Part shown: positions 26,501 to 34,358 of the stretch, piece by piece | Layout: the number at the start of each line of letters is the position of its first letter | Numbering within the stretch: the stretch's first letter is position 1 | NCBI GenBank assembly: GCA_034666985.1 | Contig: JAXDKS010000057.1 | Span: 79,257-143,256 of the forward strand | Reading direction: 5' to 3' | DNA: 64,000 nucleotides | From: DATARR01 sp034666985 | GTDB lineage: Bacteria; Acidobacteriota; Thermoanaerobaculia; Multivoradales; UBA5704 | Notes under the pieces: model-generated | Database searches by the model: none | Told to the model about the DNA's origin: nothing | Seen by the model: only the letters and a program-made list of their open reading frames with translations | Position numbers and translations under genes: made by a program

Positions 26501-27519
26501 ACGCCGATTCGCTTGCCGGGGAGGGACAGGGGCAGGCAGAGGGCCGCCTTGACGGACCTCTCGATCAGCGCTGAATTCACTCGCTTGCTGAGCTTTTCAA
26601 CGCTTTCGATCCGATAGGCCTGCCCCTTCCGCAGGACCTCCATGGAAATGCCGTTGGGGCGAACGGGCATCGGGCCCCGCGGATCCATGGCGAAGCGGTG
26701 GTCCGAGATGATCGGATTTTGTGTGCGTCCATCCTCGTCAATAAGCAGGATGCTCACCCAGGAAGCCCCGGCGGCAGAGACGGTCTGGTCGACGATGGCC
26801 TTGAGGAGCCGCCGGAGGTCCTGGATCGAGGTCAGCTCGCTGCTCATACGATAGAAGGCGAACAGCTTGTCGGCGCTGCTGCGTGTCTGATCGAGAAGCC
26901 GTTTGTTGTCGATGGCCACGGCGGCGGTCGCGGCGAAGGTCATCAAGGCGTTACAGATCCCGTCGCCGATAGGAGCCTGGGTGAATTTGTTGTCGACGAC
27001 CAGTATGCCAATCACCTGGCCCTTTACCGTGAGGGGGGCGACCGCCAAGGGCGTTGCCACATGAAAGGCATTGAGGAAGGCGGGTGGAACGCGTCGGAAT
27101 TCGTCGGGAGCGATACGGCGTAACTTGCCGTCAGCAACGGATGCCGAAAACAAATCTTTCCCCCGGGCATTGAGACGCATGCCCTTGGTCTTCAGACCGA
27201 CCGGAGTCGGTTTCATCTCGTCTCGTTCAAGTTCGCGTAGGTAGCTCTCGAAGTTGTTGAGCCCCTTTTCCTCATCAGCTTTCCATGTTGACCGCGCCTC
27301 CTCTTCCTCGAGCTGACCGATGCCGATCTCTCCGACGAGTTGCTCTCCCGCCTCCTCCTGCAGGAGGAGAACGGCGCGGTTGAAGCCCAGCCCATAGCTG
27401 GCGGTGACGCCCGTCAGAACCGCGTGGAGAATTTTTTCCAGCGAGTCGGTGGATTGGATATAGTCGCGGACCCTGTGGAGGACTGCAAACTGGCTAAAAT
27501 AGAGTTGTTCCCGATCCAT
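23596..27519 (-). CDS. multi-GAF sensor histidine kinase, C-terminal part (GAF array, DHp, HATPase)
   Basis: 1307 residues if counted from the ATG at 27519 (MDREQLYFSQF). Six GAF-type domains follow one another (about 10-200, 205-370, 370-540, 540-705, 705-880, 885-1070), each ending in the helix pattern (A/N)QAA(I/V)A(I/L)-x-x-A. Then comes a dimerisation helix with a likely phosphorylated His in RRHEMAGFVGNLLAEIHLLG, and a HATPase: N-box NNAVDATKG, G1 DNGPGIPENL, G2 GLGVGLVIAQAL. No membrane segment, so it is soluble. The residues just upstream of this ATG (QAAIALRTARL) complete the last GAF of the gene at 27494-29947 in another frame, so both were one gene of about 2100 residues. GC content is lower than in the flanking core genes. 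Confidence 0.8.
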   Translation of the reverse strand: MDREQLYFSQFAVLHRVRDYIQSTDSLEKILHAVLTGVTASYGLGFNRAVLLLQEEAGEQLVGEIGIGQLEEEEARSTWKADEEKGLNNFESYLRELERDEMKPTPVGLKTKGMRLNARGKDLFSASVADGKLRRIAPDEFRRVPPAFLNAFHVATPLAVAPLTVKGQVIGILVVDNKFTQAPIGDGICNALMTFAATAAVAIDNKRLLDQTRSSADKLFAFYRMSSELTSIQDLRRLLKAIVDQTVSAAGASWVSILLIDEDGRTQNPIISDHRFAMDPRGPMPVRPNGISMEVLRKGQAYRIESVEKLSKRVNSALIERSVKAALCLPLSLPGKRIGVMWIHYDESRRFSESEVAALQLYVNQAAIAYDSARRMEMLEDQRASFTAMTEARDLPSMLTQLVDSARRVLKADSTIFWSYDSETGNFIPEQSVYSGDHIAAWKDLQVSGPQQRGTAFRIMSSDWMAIGDIEVSEHAQEIGPGTRRFLEAIGGRSFQGIALKAGREKEGVLYAIYSQPRRFDREERDTVLTFANRAALALRKAKLLDQVQRAQQAAEVVARVTLLEDPGATLISIARETRDALGCGAVVLFRYDENTGSLIHPAALAGVHSVVDESSDLTLVLAMVEHNAPYIVSDVTRDEKFKDTPFGLKEGIESCVALPLKAAGRKVGVMFVSYRNRRRFTGDELTLMELFANQAAVAIRNAQLFDERATKLAQQEALADLSRQLLSVKSVQETMDRAVAFAAKVLETEFCNIVLPDREGQLKFGAAIGWEQSKIKDVVVAPGQGSQTGYTILRRGPVSVYDYTKVKNFGVPEVIAGHGIRSGLSVPMFREEQIVGAMVIHTRRARHFTEEDATLLGLIANQTAIALERAKQYEENNRRSSYLSALYEASKAIASHFGLERRKILDDIVQSAVEGITGIYGPKALLGTLWLFDKNKDKLVLESVYPPTLHSAPSQVGERQSVRRLLRNKGRIGVTGRVVLERKAQLVADVATSSDYVAFNPSTRSEIAVPLFNRRELIGVLNVESDRIAAFDQEDAEALQALAELAVIAIQSAQQVEELREAKQLVSARTTLAWMGIGNAVRRHEMAGFVGNLLAEIHLLGKELETAGVKDPSIGKSLERMKRRVRHSLSLDRLPAGHTGVKFSSIAINKALIRARKGHISSRAGRSVPLEIRCELDDSVRVLGNEEWLNRILDILLNNAVDATKGLPKRKIVLGSRGRSSWAEIYVSDNGPGIPENLRDRLLKEPIEKPKGSKGLGVGLVIAQALAQIYGGRIYWEGREHGGTTMVLSLPMEKSSAVETEQEELH

Positions 27520-29947
27520 GAGGCGGGCGGTACGCAGGGCAATGGCGGCCTGCGGCGAAGGCTTCCAGGATGCCAAGATCGTCTCGGCCGAAAGGCCCCC
27601 GTTCCGCCGAGTCTCCCAGGAAGAGCACGGCTTCAACTTCCCCCGAGGCGTCTCGAAGGGGGGCCGCGACCACAACCTGAAGGCCCAGAGCACGGAAGAG
27701 TTCCTCAGACATGGGATCCGGGTGTACCCGGATCTCGCGCTCCCGAGCCACCTGCCCGATCAGCCCATCCACGTGTGAGAAATGCTGGCCCTTCAGCTCT
27801 TCCGGTGCGTTGAACACTTCGACCAGCTCAAGTTGCTCCAGATAAGGCAAGTTCAGGAAAATTCCTCCCACCTCGCAGCGAACCAGCTCGGCGGCAAGAC
27901 GCACGATCACCTGTTGTAACGCCGGTAACTCAATATCAGCGCGGATGTGCAGAGAAGCCTGGACCAGAGCCCGAAGGAGCTCCTCCCTTCTCTCCCGGAT
28001 TTCGAGAAGCTGCATGCGGTGGATCAGAACGGTAATTTGGGAAGCGATCGCCGAGACGAGTTCGATGTCTTCTCTAGAAAAGCCTGTGTGAGCGCTTCCC
28101 TGCAGATTCCCTAGATCGAGCACTCCGACAACCTGTTCACCGATCTTCAACGGAACCACGAGCAGCGAGTGGATTTCACCAGGCAAGGCCAGCAGTCTTG
28201 ATAGTTTCTCCAGGTTGGATCTGTCCCAATCCTCGCGCCGCTCACGAACCGAAGGCTCGCCGGCTTCGAGAAGCTTCTCCAGGCCCGGCCATTCCGAGAG
28301 GACGATCTGCTGGCGGGAGGAGGTCCAAGCGGGATCTCCTCCTTGGCTCGCGGCCCTCAGAGTTAGAGCGTTTTGGTCTTCGTCCAGAAGCAGAATGCCG
28401 CAGAAAGACCGTCCGAGTAGGAGCACCAGGCGCTCAGCGAGGCTTTGCAGGCCCTCGTCGAGAGTGCTGGCCCGTGCCACGGCATTGCTCGCCCAGAGCA
28501 GGAAGCTCTCGCGGCGCTCGAGGGCCTCCCGTTGCCTGAGGTCTTGAAGAAAACCGACGCTTCCAATGCGTTCCCCTCTAGAATTGAAGAGCCAGGTCGA
28601 TGAGTGAAGGATGGGAATGCGCTCACCCTCGCGGCTCCGAACAGCCGTCTCATAGCCCCAGACATATCCGCCGTATGATTCGCGCAGCATCTGACCAAGC
28701 CGCCGCGGCTCCTCTGGGTCGAAGTAGAGGGAGAAAACAGGCTTACCTATAACCTCTTCTCTGGAATATCCTAAAATTCCCTCTGCCCGCTTGTTGAACT
28801 CCGTGACCCACCCTTTTCGATCAACGGATATGATTCCATCGGGTGAGCTGGCGATGAGCCGCTCCTGGAAATCCTTGCGCTCCTTCAGGCGATCGACCAG
28901 CTCGGCGCTTTCGATGGCCACCTCGGCCGCTTCGGCGAAGATGGAGAGAATCGATTCGTCTTCCGTCGAGAACCCCAGGGTTGCGGGCGCTTTGCCATCC
29001 TTCGATTTCTTGTTGTCAACGCGAATTAGGCCGATCAGCGTCTCGCCCTCGGCCGTTCGCCTCTTGAGAGGAATTGCCAACAAGGAGTAACAGTCTCCCG
29101 AGGGTGCATGAGCCGAGGTGCCGGTGATCGCAATATGCGATTTCAGCTCCTTGCCCTTGGCCGTGAACAGCTTGCCGTGATAGGCGATGTAGCCGGTCAG
29201 GCCGCCTCTTGGCTCATCATGGATCCGCAGCCTTATCTTGCCCGGCTCGAACTCACCAGCCTGGCCGTAGCTGGCCTCGAGGACGATCTCTCCATCGTGT
29301 GCCCGGAAGACGCCGGCGGTCTCCGCCTGGAGGATTTCGGCGGAATACCTAGCGATCAACATCAGGCGGTCCTGGAGGGACATCCCATCCAAATTCCCCA
29401 TCAACTCCCGGGTCGACTGAGCCAAGCGCTCGAGCCGCTGGAGCTTTTCCTCGTCGTTCTGCAAGGTTCCCAAGGAGCCGGCCCGGAGCATGGCATGGGC
29501 AATAACAGCCTGATGAGCGAAGGGGACCACCCGGTCGAGCTCCGAGCGCGAGATCGGCCGACCGCTGGAGAGGTTGTCGACCGTCAGCTTGCCAATGATC
29601 TTCCCTCGGAGTACCAGAGGAATGATGCCCTGCTCCCCGGTGGCGGCGTCCTCCTGCTCGCAGCCCCCCAGTCCGGTTACCTGCGGGCATGGATTCGCGA
29701 AGAGCGCCATGAGATCGGGGTCCGCGTTTACCGGCAGCGGTTCCTCCGTTTCATCTTTGCCGTGTCCGCGTGAGGCCATCCGGGAGACGGAGGTGCCATC
29801 GGCAGTGACCAAGTCGAGCCGCACCCGGTCGAAGCCGAGCGCCTGAACCGCTTCGACGATGGCGTCGAAGACGATCCTGGGGGGCTGACCGGCGGCCATC
29901 TCAGCCCCGATCGCGTTCAGTCGATGTAGGATCTGCAACTCATCCAT
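27494..29947 (-). CDS. multi-GAF/PAS sensor, N-terminal part of the split histidine kinase
   Basis: 817 residues from the ATG at 29947, with GGGAAAG just upstream; a TTG six codons earlier is less likely. Order of domains: GAF (about 20-155), GAF (175-350), PAS (365-490, with SSPDGIISVDRKGWVTEFN and GYSREEVIGKPVFSLYF), GAF (500-650), GAF (665-800). The frame goes wrong inside the last GAF: the FGRDDLGILEAFA stretch should be followed by a QAAIALR-type helix, but this frame reads GRHCPAYRPPHG and stops at 27494, while the correct helix is in the frame of the next gene. A two-base loss (or one-base gain) at about 27552-27558 explains it. No kinase domain remains in this part. Confidence 0.78.
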   Translation of the reverse strand: MDELQILHRLNAIGAEMAAGQPPRIVFDAIVEAVQALGFDRVRLDLVTADGTSVSRMASRGHGKDETEEPLPVNADPDLMALFANPCPQVTGLGGCEQEDAATGEQGIIPLVLRGKIIGKLTVDNLSSGRPISRSELDRVVPFAHQAVIAHAMLRAGSLGTLQNDEEKLQRLERLAQSTRELMGNLDGMSLQDRLMLIARYSAEILQAETAGVFRAHDGEIVLEASYGQAGEFEPGKIRLRIHDEPRGGLTGYIAYHGKLFTAKGKELKSHIAITGTSAHAPSGDCYSLLAIPLKRRTAEGETLIGLIRVDNKKSKDGKAPATLGFSTEDESILSIFAEAAEVAIESAELVDRLKERKDFQERLIASSPDGIISVDRKGWVTEFNKRAEGILGYSREEVIGKPVFSLYFDPEEPRRLGQMLRESYGGYVWGYETAVRSREGERIPILHSSTWLFNSRGERIGSVGFLQDLRQREALERRESFLLWASNAVARASTLDEGLQSLAERLVLLLGRSFCGILLLDEDQNALTLRAASQGGDPAWTSSRQQIVLSEWPGLEKLLEAGEPSVRERREDWDRSNLEKLSRLLALPGEIHSLLVVPLKIGEQVVGVLDLGNLQGSAHTGFSREDIELVSAIASQITVLIHRMQLLEIRERREELLRALVQASLHIRADIELPALQQVIVRLAAELVRCEVGGIFLNLPYLEQLELVEVFNAPEELKGQHFSHVDGLIGQVAREREIRVHPDPMSEELFRALGLQVVVAAPLRDASGEVEAVLFLGDSAERGPFGRDDLGILEAFAAGRHCPAYRPPHGSGTTLF

Positions 29948-30119
29948 GAACTTTCCCGCCTGCAAGTCACGATTGAGAGCCGCCCTTGAAGGGGAAACCT
30001 GGAGACCTGCCTCACTGGCCCTTGCCTTTGACCGATTCTATAGCAGGTACATCTCGAAACGCCTCTAGCCCTTGCACCGGCTGAGGGAAGGTGGTACTTC
30101 CCTTAAGGAACCACCTATA

Positions 30120-30414
30120 GCGCCTGCAACGACCTTCCTGACGCCAGACAAGAAAGGCCGGGCACCCTGCCGAGGAGGTCCGCGAAGCGCTCGGTGTAGG
30201 CGCTGGCGACTTCATCCTCCTTGAGCGTACGGACAGGGGAACCTTCGAGCTCGTCCCGGCTACGCTCGTGCTCAAGGATCAGCTCTGGTTCTACCATCCA
30301 GAGATGCAGGCGAGGATCGCCAGAGCCGAAGAGGACTTTACCGTTGGACGCTGCACCTGGACTGACACCCCGGAGCAGGCTCAAGCTTCCTGGACAGCCT
30401 CAAGAAGAAGTAGC
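30120..30414 (+). pseudogene. decayed AbrB/SpoVT-type antitoxin gene
   Basis: Three pieces in different frames join into one antitoxin-like protein: ATTFLTPDKKGRA (30126-30164), then EEVREALGVGAGDFILLERT and LVLKDQLWFYHPEMQARIAR with RAEEDF (about 30172-30385), then FLDSLKKK and TAG (30388-30414). Single-base losses at about 30163, 30174 and 30387 restore the frame. The swapped-hairpin DNA-binding part (KKGRATLP-EVREALG) and the LWF-x-x-PE toxin-binding tail are typical of VapB/MazE-like antitoxins. No intact toxin gene follows it. Confidence 0.6.
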
Positions 30415-30419
30415 GCCGT

Positions 30420-31660
30420 CTACGGGCTCGGCTGCACCCGCTCCCCCACGTGGTCCTTACCCCCATACCGCATGTTGACCTTCACCGCCTTGCCGCTCTC
30501 GTCCAGAGTGAAGATCGCCTTGCCGTCGCCGAGGGGGAAGTAGAATTCGGTGGGCGACAGGGGAAGCAGGCCCGCGGTGTAGCGCCCTTTGAGCTCCGCC
30601 GCCAGGAGGTCGGGCTCCTTGCGGACGGTCAGCGTCTTGCCGTCCGTCATCTTGTACTCGCCTTCGAGCTTCGCGAACTGCTCGGCAGTGAGTTGGGCCA
30701 GCTTGCCGTGCACCGGCAGGTCGTAGGGCGTGCCGAGCACGATGGCCGTGACGTCCCGGGCGATGCGGTCCAGCCGCGTGCGGTCGAGGTTCGAGACGAG
30801 GAGGATGGTGACCTTGTCGCCGGGGAGCTTGATGAAGTCCGAGACGTAGCCGGGCAGGAGGCCAGTGTGGCGCAGCCGCTTGCGGTCGAACCCGGTGTCG
30901 ATGAACCAGCCGTAGCCGTAGTTGTCCAGACCCGGGGTGAAGGCCTCGGCGGCCTCTTCGGCCGAGACGAGCTTGCCGCCGTCCAGCCCGTCCATCACCT
31001 GGCTCCAGCGATACAGGTCGTCCACCGTGCTGTAGAGGGCCGCATCCCCTTCCGGGGGCGTGAGGGGGAGCGGCGGCAGCTTCTTGAGATGGCCGGCGGT
31101 GAGCGAAACCCCGCCAGCATCTTCTCCCAGCCCAGATCGCCATGGGTGTAGTCGTTCGCCAGGTCCTTCGGTGCCTCGCCCATGCCGAAGGCGCCCGAGC
31201 GCGTCATGCCGGCGGGCTTGAGCAGGATCTTGACGACGAAGTCCCCGAACGGCTGGCCGGCCGCCTTCTGGATCGCGTAGCTCAAGACTATGTAGCCCGT
31301 GTTGCTGTAGTGGAGCTTCTCCCCGGGCTTGAAGTCGAGCGGCAGCTTCCTGGCGTTCTCCACGATCCTCGCGGACGCGCCCGGCTGGGTCATGAAGGCC
31401 ATGTACTTGTCGGAGCCGATCTCCAGGGCCTCTTCATAGTCGGGGATGCCCGAGGTGTGGCGCATGAGCTGCTGGATCGTGATGGGCTTCCACGTCTCCG
31501 GGCATTCGTCGAGGTACTTGCAGACGGGATCTTCGAGCCGCAGTTTTCCCCAATCCCGCAGCTTGAGGCCGCCATGGCGGTGAACTTCTTGGAGATCGAG
31601 GCGATCTCACAGAGCGCGGCATTCAATTTCCGCAGGTGCATGGGGGAGCCTCCATCTTGA
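30420..31660 (-). pseudogene. broken class-C beta-lactamase-like serine hydrolase
   Basis: Pieces of one protein lie in different frames. The first has EIASISKKFTAMA (31580-31619), which holds the SxxK nucleophile motif. The second has WGKLRLEDPVCKYL, then LMRHTSGIPDYEEALEIG and KLHYSNTGYIVLSYAIQKAA with the YSN motif (about 31110-31555). The third has STVDDLYRWSQVMDGLDGGK, RLRHTGLLPGYVSDFIK with the HTG motif, and a DUF3471-like tail ending at 30420. Frame changes fall at about 31560-31580 and 31108. The signal peptide region is not recognisable. The intact family hydrolyses esters or peptides in the periplasm; this copy cannot make a full protein. Confidence 0.75.
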
Positions 31661-31757
31661 GCTACCCCCATACGTCGTCGAATGGAGAAAGTTCCCCGGA
31701 TGCGACCGTGGCGCCGGCAGCGGACGGCGACAGCCGAACGTCCGGCGGACTAATTTC

Positions 31758-32118
31758 TATATGAATTTTCCAGTGGAGTATATGAAATTGAGGCCGCGAG
31801 GGAGCTCACGGGCTCTGAGACCTGTAATTCGGCCGCTAAAACCTATGAAAACTCGGCCGCGAGCGAGCTGCGCACCATTTTTCCATATAATTCTTCGTCC
31901 GGTTCATATAATTTGGAGTCCGCGAGGAGCTTCGCGCCCAGTTATCCCGCCATCCAGGAGACAAAATTATATGGACCGGCTGGATTTTCATATGACCACA
32001 GACCGCCAGCCGTCTCGCGGAGGCATTTTCATATGAAACTTAGAAGGTTTCATATAGACAGGTCTCGGGGACCGCGCTCGCGCTCGTGGTTTCATAGGGA
32101 CGGGCCGCAAAATTATCG
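31758..32118. repeat. degenerate 63-bp (3 x 21 bp) repeat array with phased ATAT motifs
   Basis: Ten CATATA/TATATG-type motifs have centres at about 31760, 31781, 31844, 31886, 31907, 31970, 31991, 32032, 32053 and 32095. The intervals are 21, 63, 42, 21, 63, 21, 41, 21 and 42 bp. Between them a GGCCGCGAG-x-GAGCT type block recurs at 63-bp steps (about 31792, 31855 and, diverged, 31918). No convincing gene lies here. The 21-bp step equals two DNA turns and also seven codons, so either a curved or regulatory array or a decayed heptad-coding minisatellite fits. Confidence 0.75.
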
Positions 32119-32160
32119 GAATTTGTGCCGCGCGGACGGCTCGCGGACGGCGCCGCAACG

Positions 32161-32190
32161 AAAAACGGGCCCGGCGAGGTGGCCGGGCCC
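32161..32190 (-). terminator. intrinsic terminator after the PKD protein gene
   Basis: Minus-strand stem GGGCCCGGC/GCCGGGCCC of 9 bp with a 6-base loop, followed by GTTTTT, 28 bp after the stop at 32218. Confidence 0.85.
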
Positions 32191-32217
32191 GAGCATCGAC
32201 GGCATCCAGGAGGGAGG

Positions 32218-33276
32218 CTATTGCGCCGGGCAGATGATGGCGCCCGTCCTGCTCGTCGTGCAGCCACCCGTGTCGGAGAGGACGCGGATGATCCGCGTGG
32301 TCGTGCTGGAATGGCCCAGGTTGTCGGTGACCGTCAGCCGCGCGGTATAGGAGCCGGGAGTGTAGTAGGTGTAGAAGGGGGTGACGCCCGTATCCGAGCC
32401 GCCATCCCCGAAGGTCCACGAGTAGCTCAAGCTGGAGCCCTCAGGATCGTAGCTGCAGCCCGCGTCGAAGCTGACATCGAGGGGAGCATAGCCGGAGGTC
32501 GGGAAGGCGCTGAAGCAGGCGACCGGCGGCTGGTTGACCTCCAAGCTGCTGCACAGGCTGGTAAGCGTCGAGGGCGAGGGAGTCGCCGTCTTGCTCAGCA
32601 CGTAGCAAACCTTGTTGACCCCGGTGCCGGAGCGGCTGGCGTCGGCGTAGGTGCGGTTGATGCCCGCATACCAGTAGTTGGCGTAGTTGCCGTTCGGGTC
32701 CTCGCTGTCCGACTCGTTGTAGGGCGGCGCCTCGAACAGGGAGAGCGACTGGACCGTGCGCATGGCCGCGTCGCTCGGGTCGCCGTCGTCGTCATAGTCG
32801 ACGCGGCTCTCCTGGATCGTGTACTGCACCGTGCGGCAGCCGGACGCGGGGATCGAGCTCGGGTTGGTGACGATCGGGTCGAGGGCGTTCTGGCTGTAGT
32901 TGAAGGTGCCGATCGTGTAGAAGGTCGTGCCGGTGAAGTAGGTCTCGGCATCGTGGTAGGTCTGGCCGCCGTCGCCGCCGCCGCCGTCGTTGCCCGGGGA
33001 GTCCCCGAAGTGGATCCACCAGCCGGTGGGATCGCAGACGTCGACGAAGGCGTCGAGGCGCACGTAGCCGCCGCTGAGGTTGACCTGCAGCGTCCGCTGG
33101 TTGCCGCTGCTGGTCTGGAGGGCGACGGGACCGACGCAGTCGCTGGTGCCGCCCGCGACGTTGACGGTGCACTGATAGGCGGTGGAGGTGGTCTGGTCCG
33201 CCGCCAGAGGAAGGGCGGCGGCGAACAGCGCAGCGCTGGCGAAACCAATGAGAGCCTTGCGGAAATTGGAACGCAT
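32218..33276 (-). CDS. secreted protein with a C-terminal PKD domain
   Basis: 352 residues, ATG at 33276 with AAGGAG upstream. A Sec signal peptide is clear (FRKALIGFASAALFAAALPL then AADQ). The middle part is Gly/Asp/Ser/Thr-rich with no recognised catalytic motif, and has paired cysteines that could form disulfides (for example in STAYQCTVNVAGGTSDCVG). Residues about 253-335 are a PKD domain: ACFSAFPTSGYAPLDVSFDA, SYSWTFGDGG, YTARLTVTDNLGHSSTTT. PKD domains mediate protein or polysaccharide contact outside the cell. It has its own terminator and stands alone. The ligand is unknown. Confidence 0.8.
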   Translation of the reverse strand: MRSNFRKALIGFASAALFAAALPLAADQTTSTAYQCTVNVAGGTSDCVGPVALQTSSGNQRTLQVNLSGGYVRLDAFVDVCDPTGWWIHFGDSPGNDGGGGDGGQTYHDAETYFTGTTFYTIGTFNYSQNALDPIVTNPSSIPASGCRTVQYTIQESRVDYDDDGDPSDAAMRTVQSLSLFEAPPYNESDSEDPNGNYANYWYAGINRTYADASRSGTGVNKVCYVLSKTATPSPSTLTSLCSSLEVNQPPVACFSAFPTSGYAPLDVSFDAGCSYDPEGSSLSYSWTFGDGGSDTGVTPFYTYYTPGSYTARLTVTDNLGHSSTTTRIIRVLSDTGGCTTSRTGAIICPAQ

Positions 33277-33485
33277 GGAGATACTCCTTGTCTTCGGTAG
33301 ATTTCCGTTTCCGTTATGCCTGAGCTAGGGACACTTCAATCTAGCTTTAATTTCCCTCGGTCCTCCTTTCGTTTCTCTCAACACGAAGGACTATACGCGC
33401 GAGATTCCGCACGTGTCAACACCTTTCGTCTTCAGAATGTTGAGGAGGAGGGAATAACGGCTTACGGAAAATTTACCGGCAGGGA

Positions 33486-34262
33486 TCAGGCGGCTTTGCG
33501 GGCCCAGCCCATGAAGGAGATGCTCAGATCCCGGCTCTCCCGGAGGTCAAGCCGCCGGACGGCTTCCAGATAGGAGATCCGCCCGCGCTTGCGGTCCCGC
33601 AGGATGCGGAGGGTCTGGAGCGGGTGGACCGCGGGTCTGAGGCCGGTGAGATCCTGGTTGACGAGGCCGGCGCCGGCGAGGAGCACGGTCAGCTCCCCAG
33701 GCTTGATGAACTGGCGCCAGTCGTGGAGGTCGGGAGGCATGAAGCTCGTCCAGCTCCACTCCTGGAAGAGCTTGATGGCCACCAGCCAGCTCCGGAAGGT
33801 GCGGTTGATGGTGTCGTAGAGGAAGATGCCGCCGGGGCGCAGGACGCGGGCGATCTCGGAGATGACGCGGGAGAGGTCGTCCACGTGCTCCAGGACGTCG
33901 CAGCAGCAGACGAGGTCGAAGGCGGCGTCGGGGAAGGGCAGATTCTCGCCGGTCGCCTGGCGGTAGTCGATCGCAAGGCCCTCCTGCCGCGCGTGGGCCC
34001 GGGCGGCCTCCAGGGACCCCTCCGAGGGATCGACCCCCGTGACGTCGCACCCCATCCGCGCCAGCTCCTCGGCGAGGAGGCCGCCGCCGCAGCCCACGTC
34101 CAGGGTCTTCTTCCCTCGCAGATCGGTCCCCGATTCGTCCACCAGCACCCGCCGCAGATAGCGGAGACGCGGGGGGTTGAGCCCCTCCAGGATGTGGAGC
34201 ATCCCCGACTCGTCCCACCAGGAGTCGGCCAGGGTGTCGTAGAGGTGGTTGTCGGCGGGCAT
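33486..34262 (-). CDS. ubiG: SAM-dependent methyltransferase, UbiG-like
   Basis: 258 residues from the ATG at 34262; the frame upstream contains a palindromic repeat and is not coding. Motif I is LDVGCGGGLLAEELARMGCD (about 54-73), motif II VDPSEGSLEAAR, and CCDVLEHVDDLSRVISEIAR carries the post-I region. INRTFRSWLVAIKLFQEW matches the bacterial and mitochondrial 3-demethylubiquinone 3-O-methyltransferase. If correct it methylates a quinone precursor. No other ubiquinone gene is nearby, and many members of this clade act on other phenols, so the symbol is tentative. Confidence 0.7.
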   Translation of the reverse strand: MPADNHLYDTLADSWWDESGMLHILEGLNPPRLRYLRRVLVDESGTDLRGKKTLDVGCGGGLLAEELARMGCDVTGVDPSEGSLEAARAHARQEGLAIDYRQATGENLPFPDAAFDLVCCCDVLEHVDDLSRVISEIARVLRPGGIFLYDTINRTFRSWLVAIKLFQEWSWTSFMPPDLHDWRQFIKPGELTVLLAGAGLVNQDLTGLRPAVHPLQTLRILRDRKRGRISYLEAVRRLDLRESRDLSISFMGWARKAA

Positions 34263-34301
34263 TCGTAGAGTGTACGGAATGGGGAGAGCGGCGGGCTTGC
34301 C

Positions 34302-34358
34302 GTAGGGTGCGCTGTGCGCACCTTCACCGGCGTCGATGGTGCGCACAGCGCACCCTAC
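34302..34358. repeat. dispersed palindromic (REP-like) element, copy 1
   Basis: Perfect 21-bp inverted repeat (34302-34322 with 34338-34358; core GGGTGCGCTGTGCGCACC) around a 15-base loop. It lies between the UbiG-like start and the MtaB stop. A second copy, in opposite orientation by its loop sequence, is at 63797-63849. Confidence 0.9.

Noticed and set aside
31761..32036. 91-codon plus-strand frame inside the ATAT array
   Set aside because: Arg/Pro-rich translation of repeat DNA with no ribosome-binding site; kept only as an alternative reading (heptad repeat) in the array finding.
31758..32118. CRISPR-like array
   Set aside because: The repeated motifs are only 6-9 bp, occur in both orientations and have irregular multiples of 21 bp between them; no cas genes are present.
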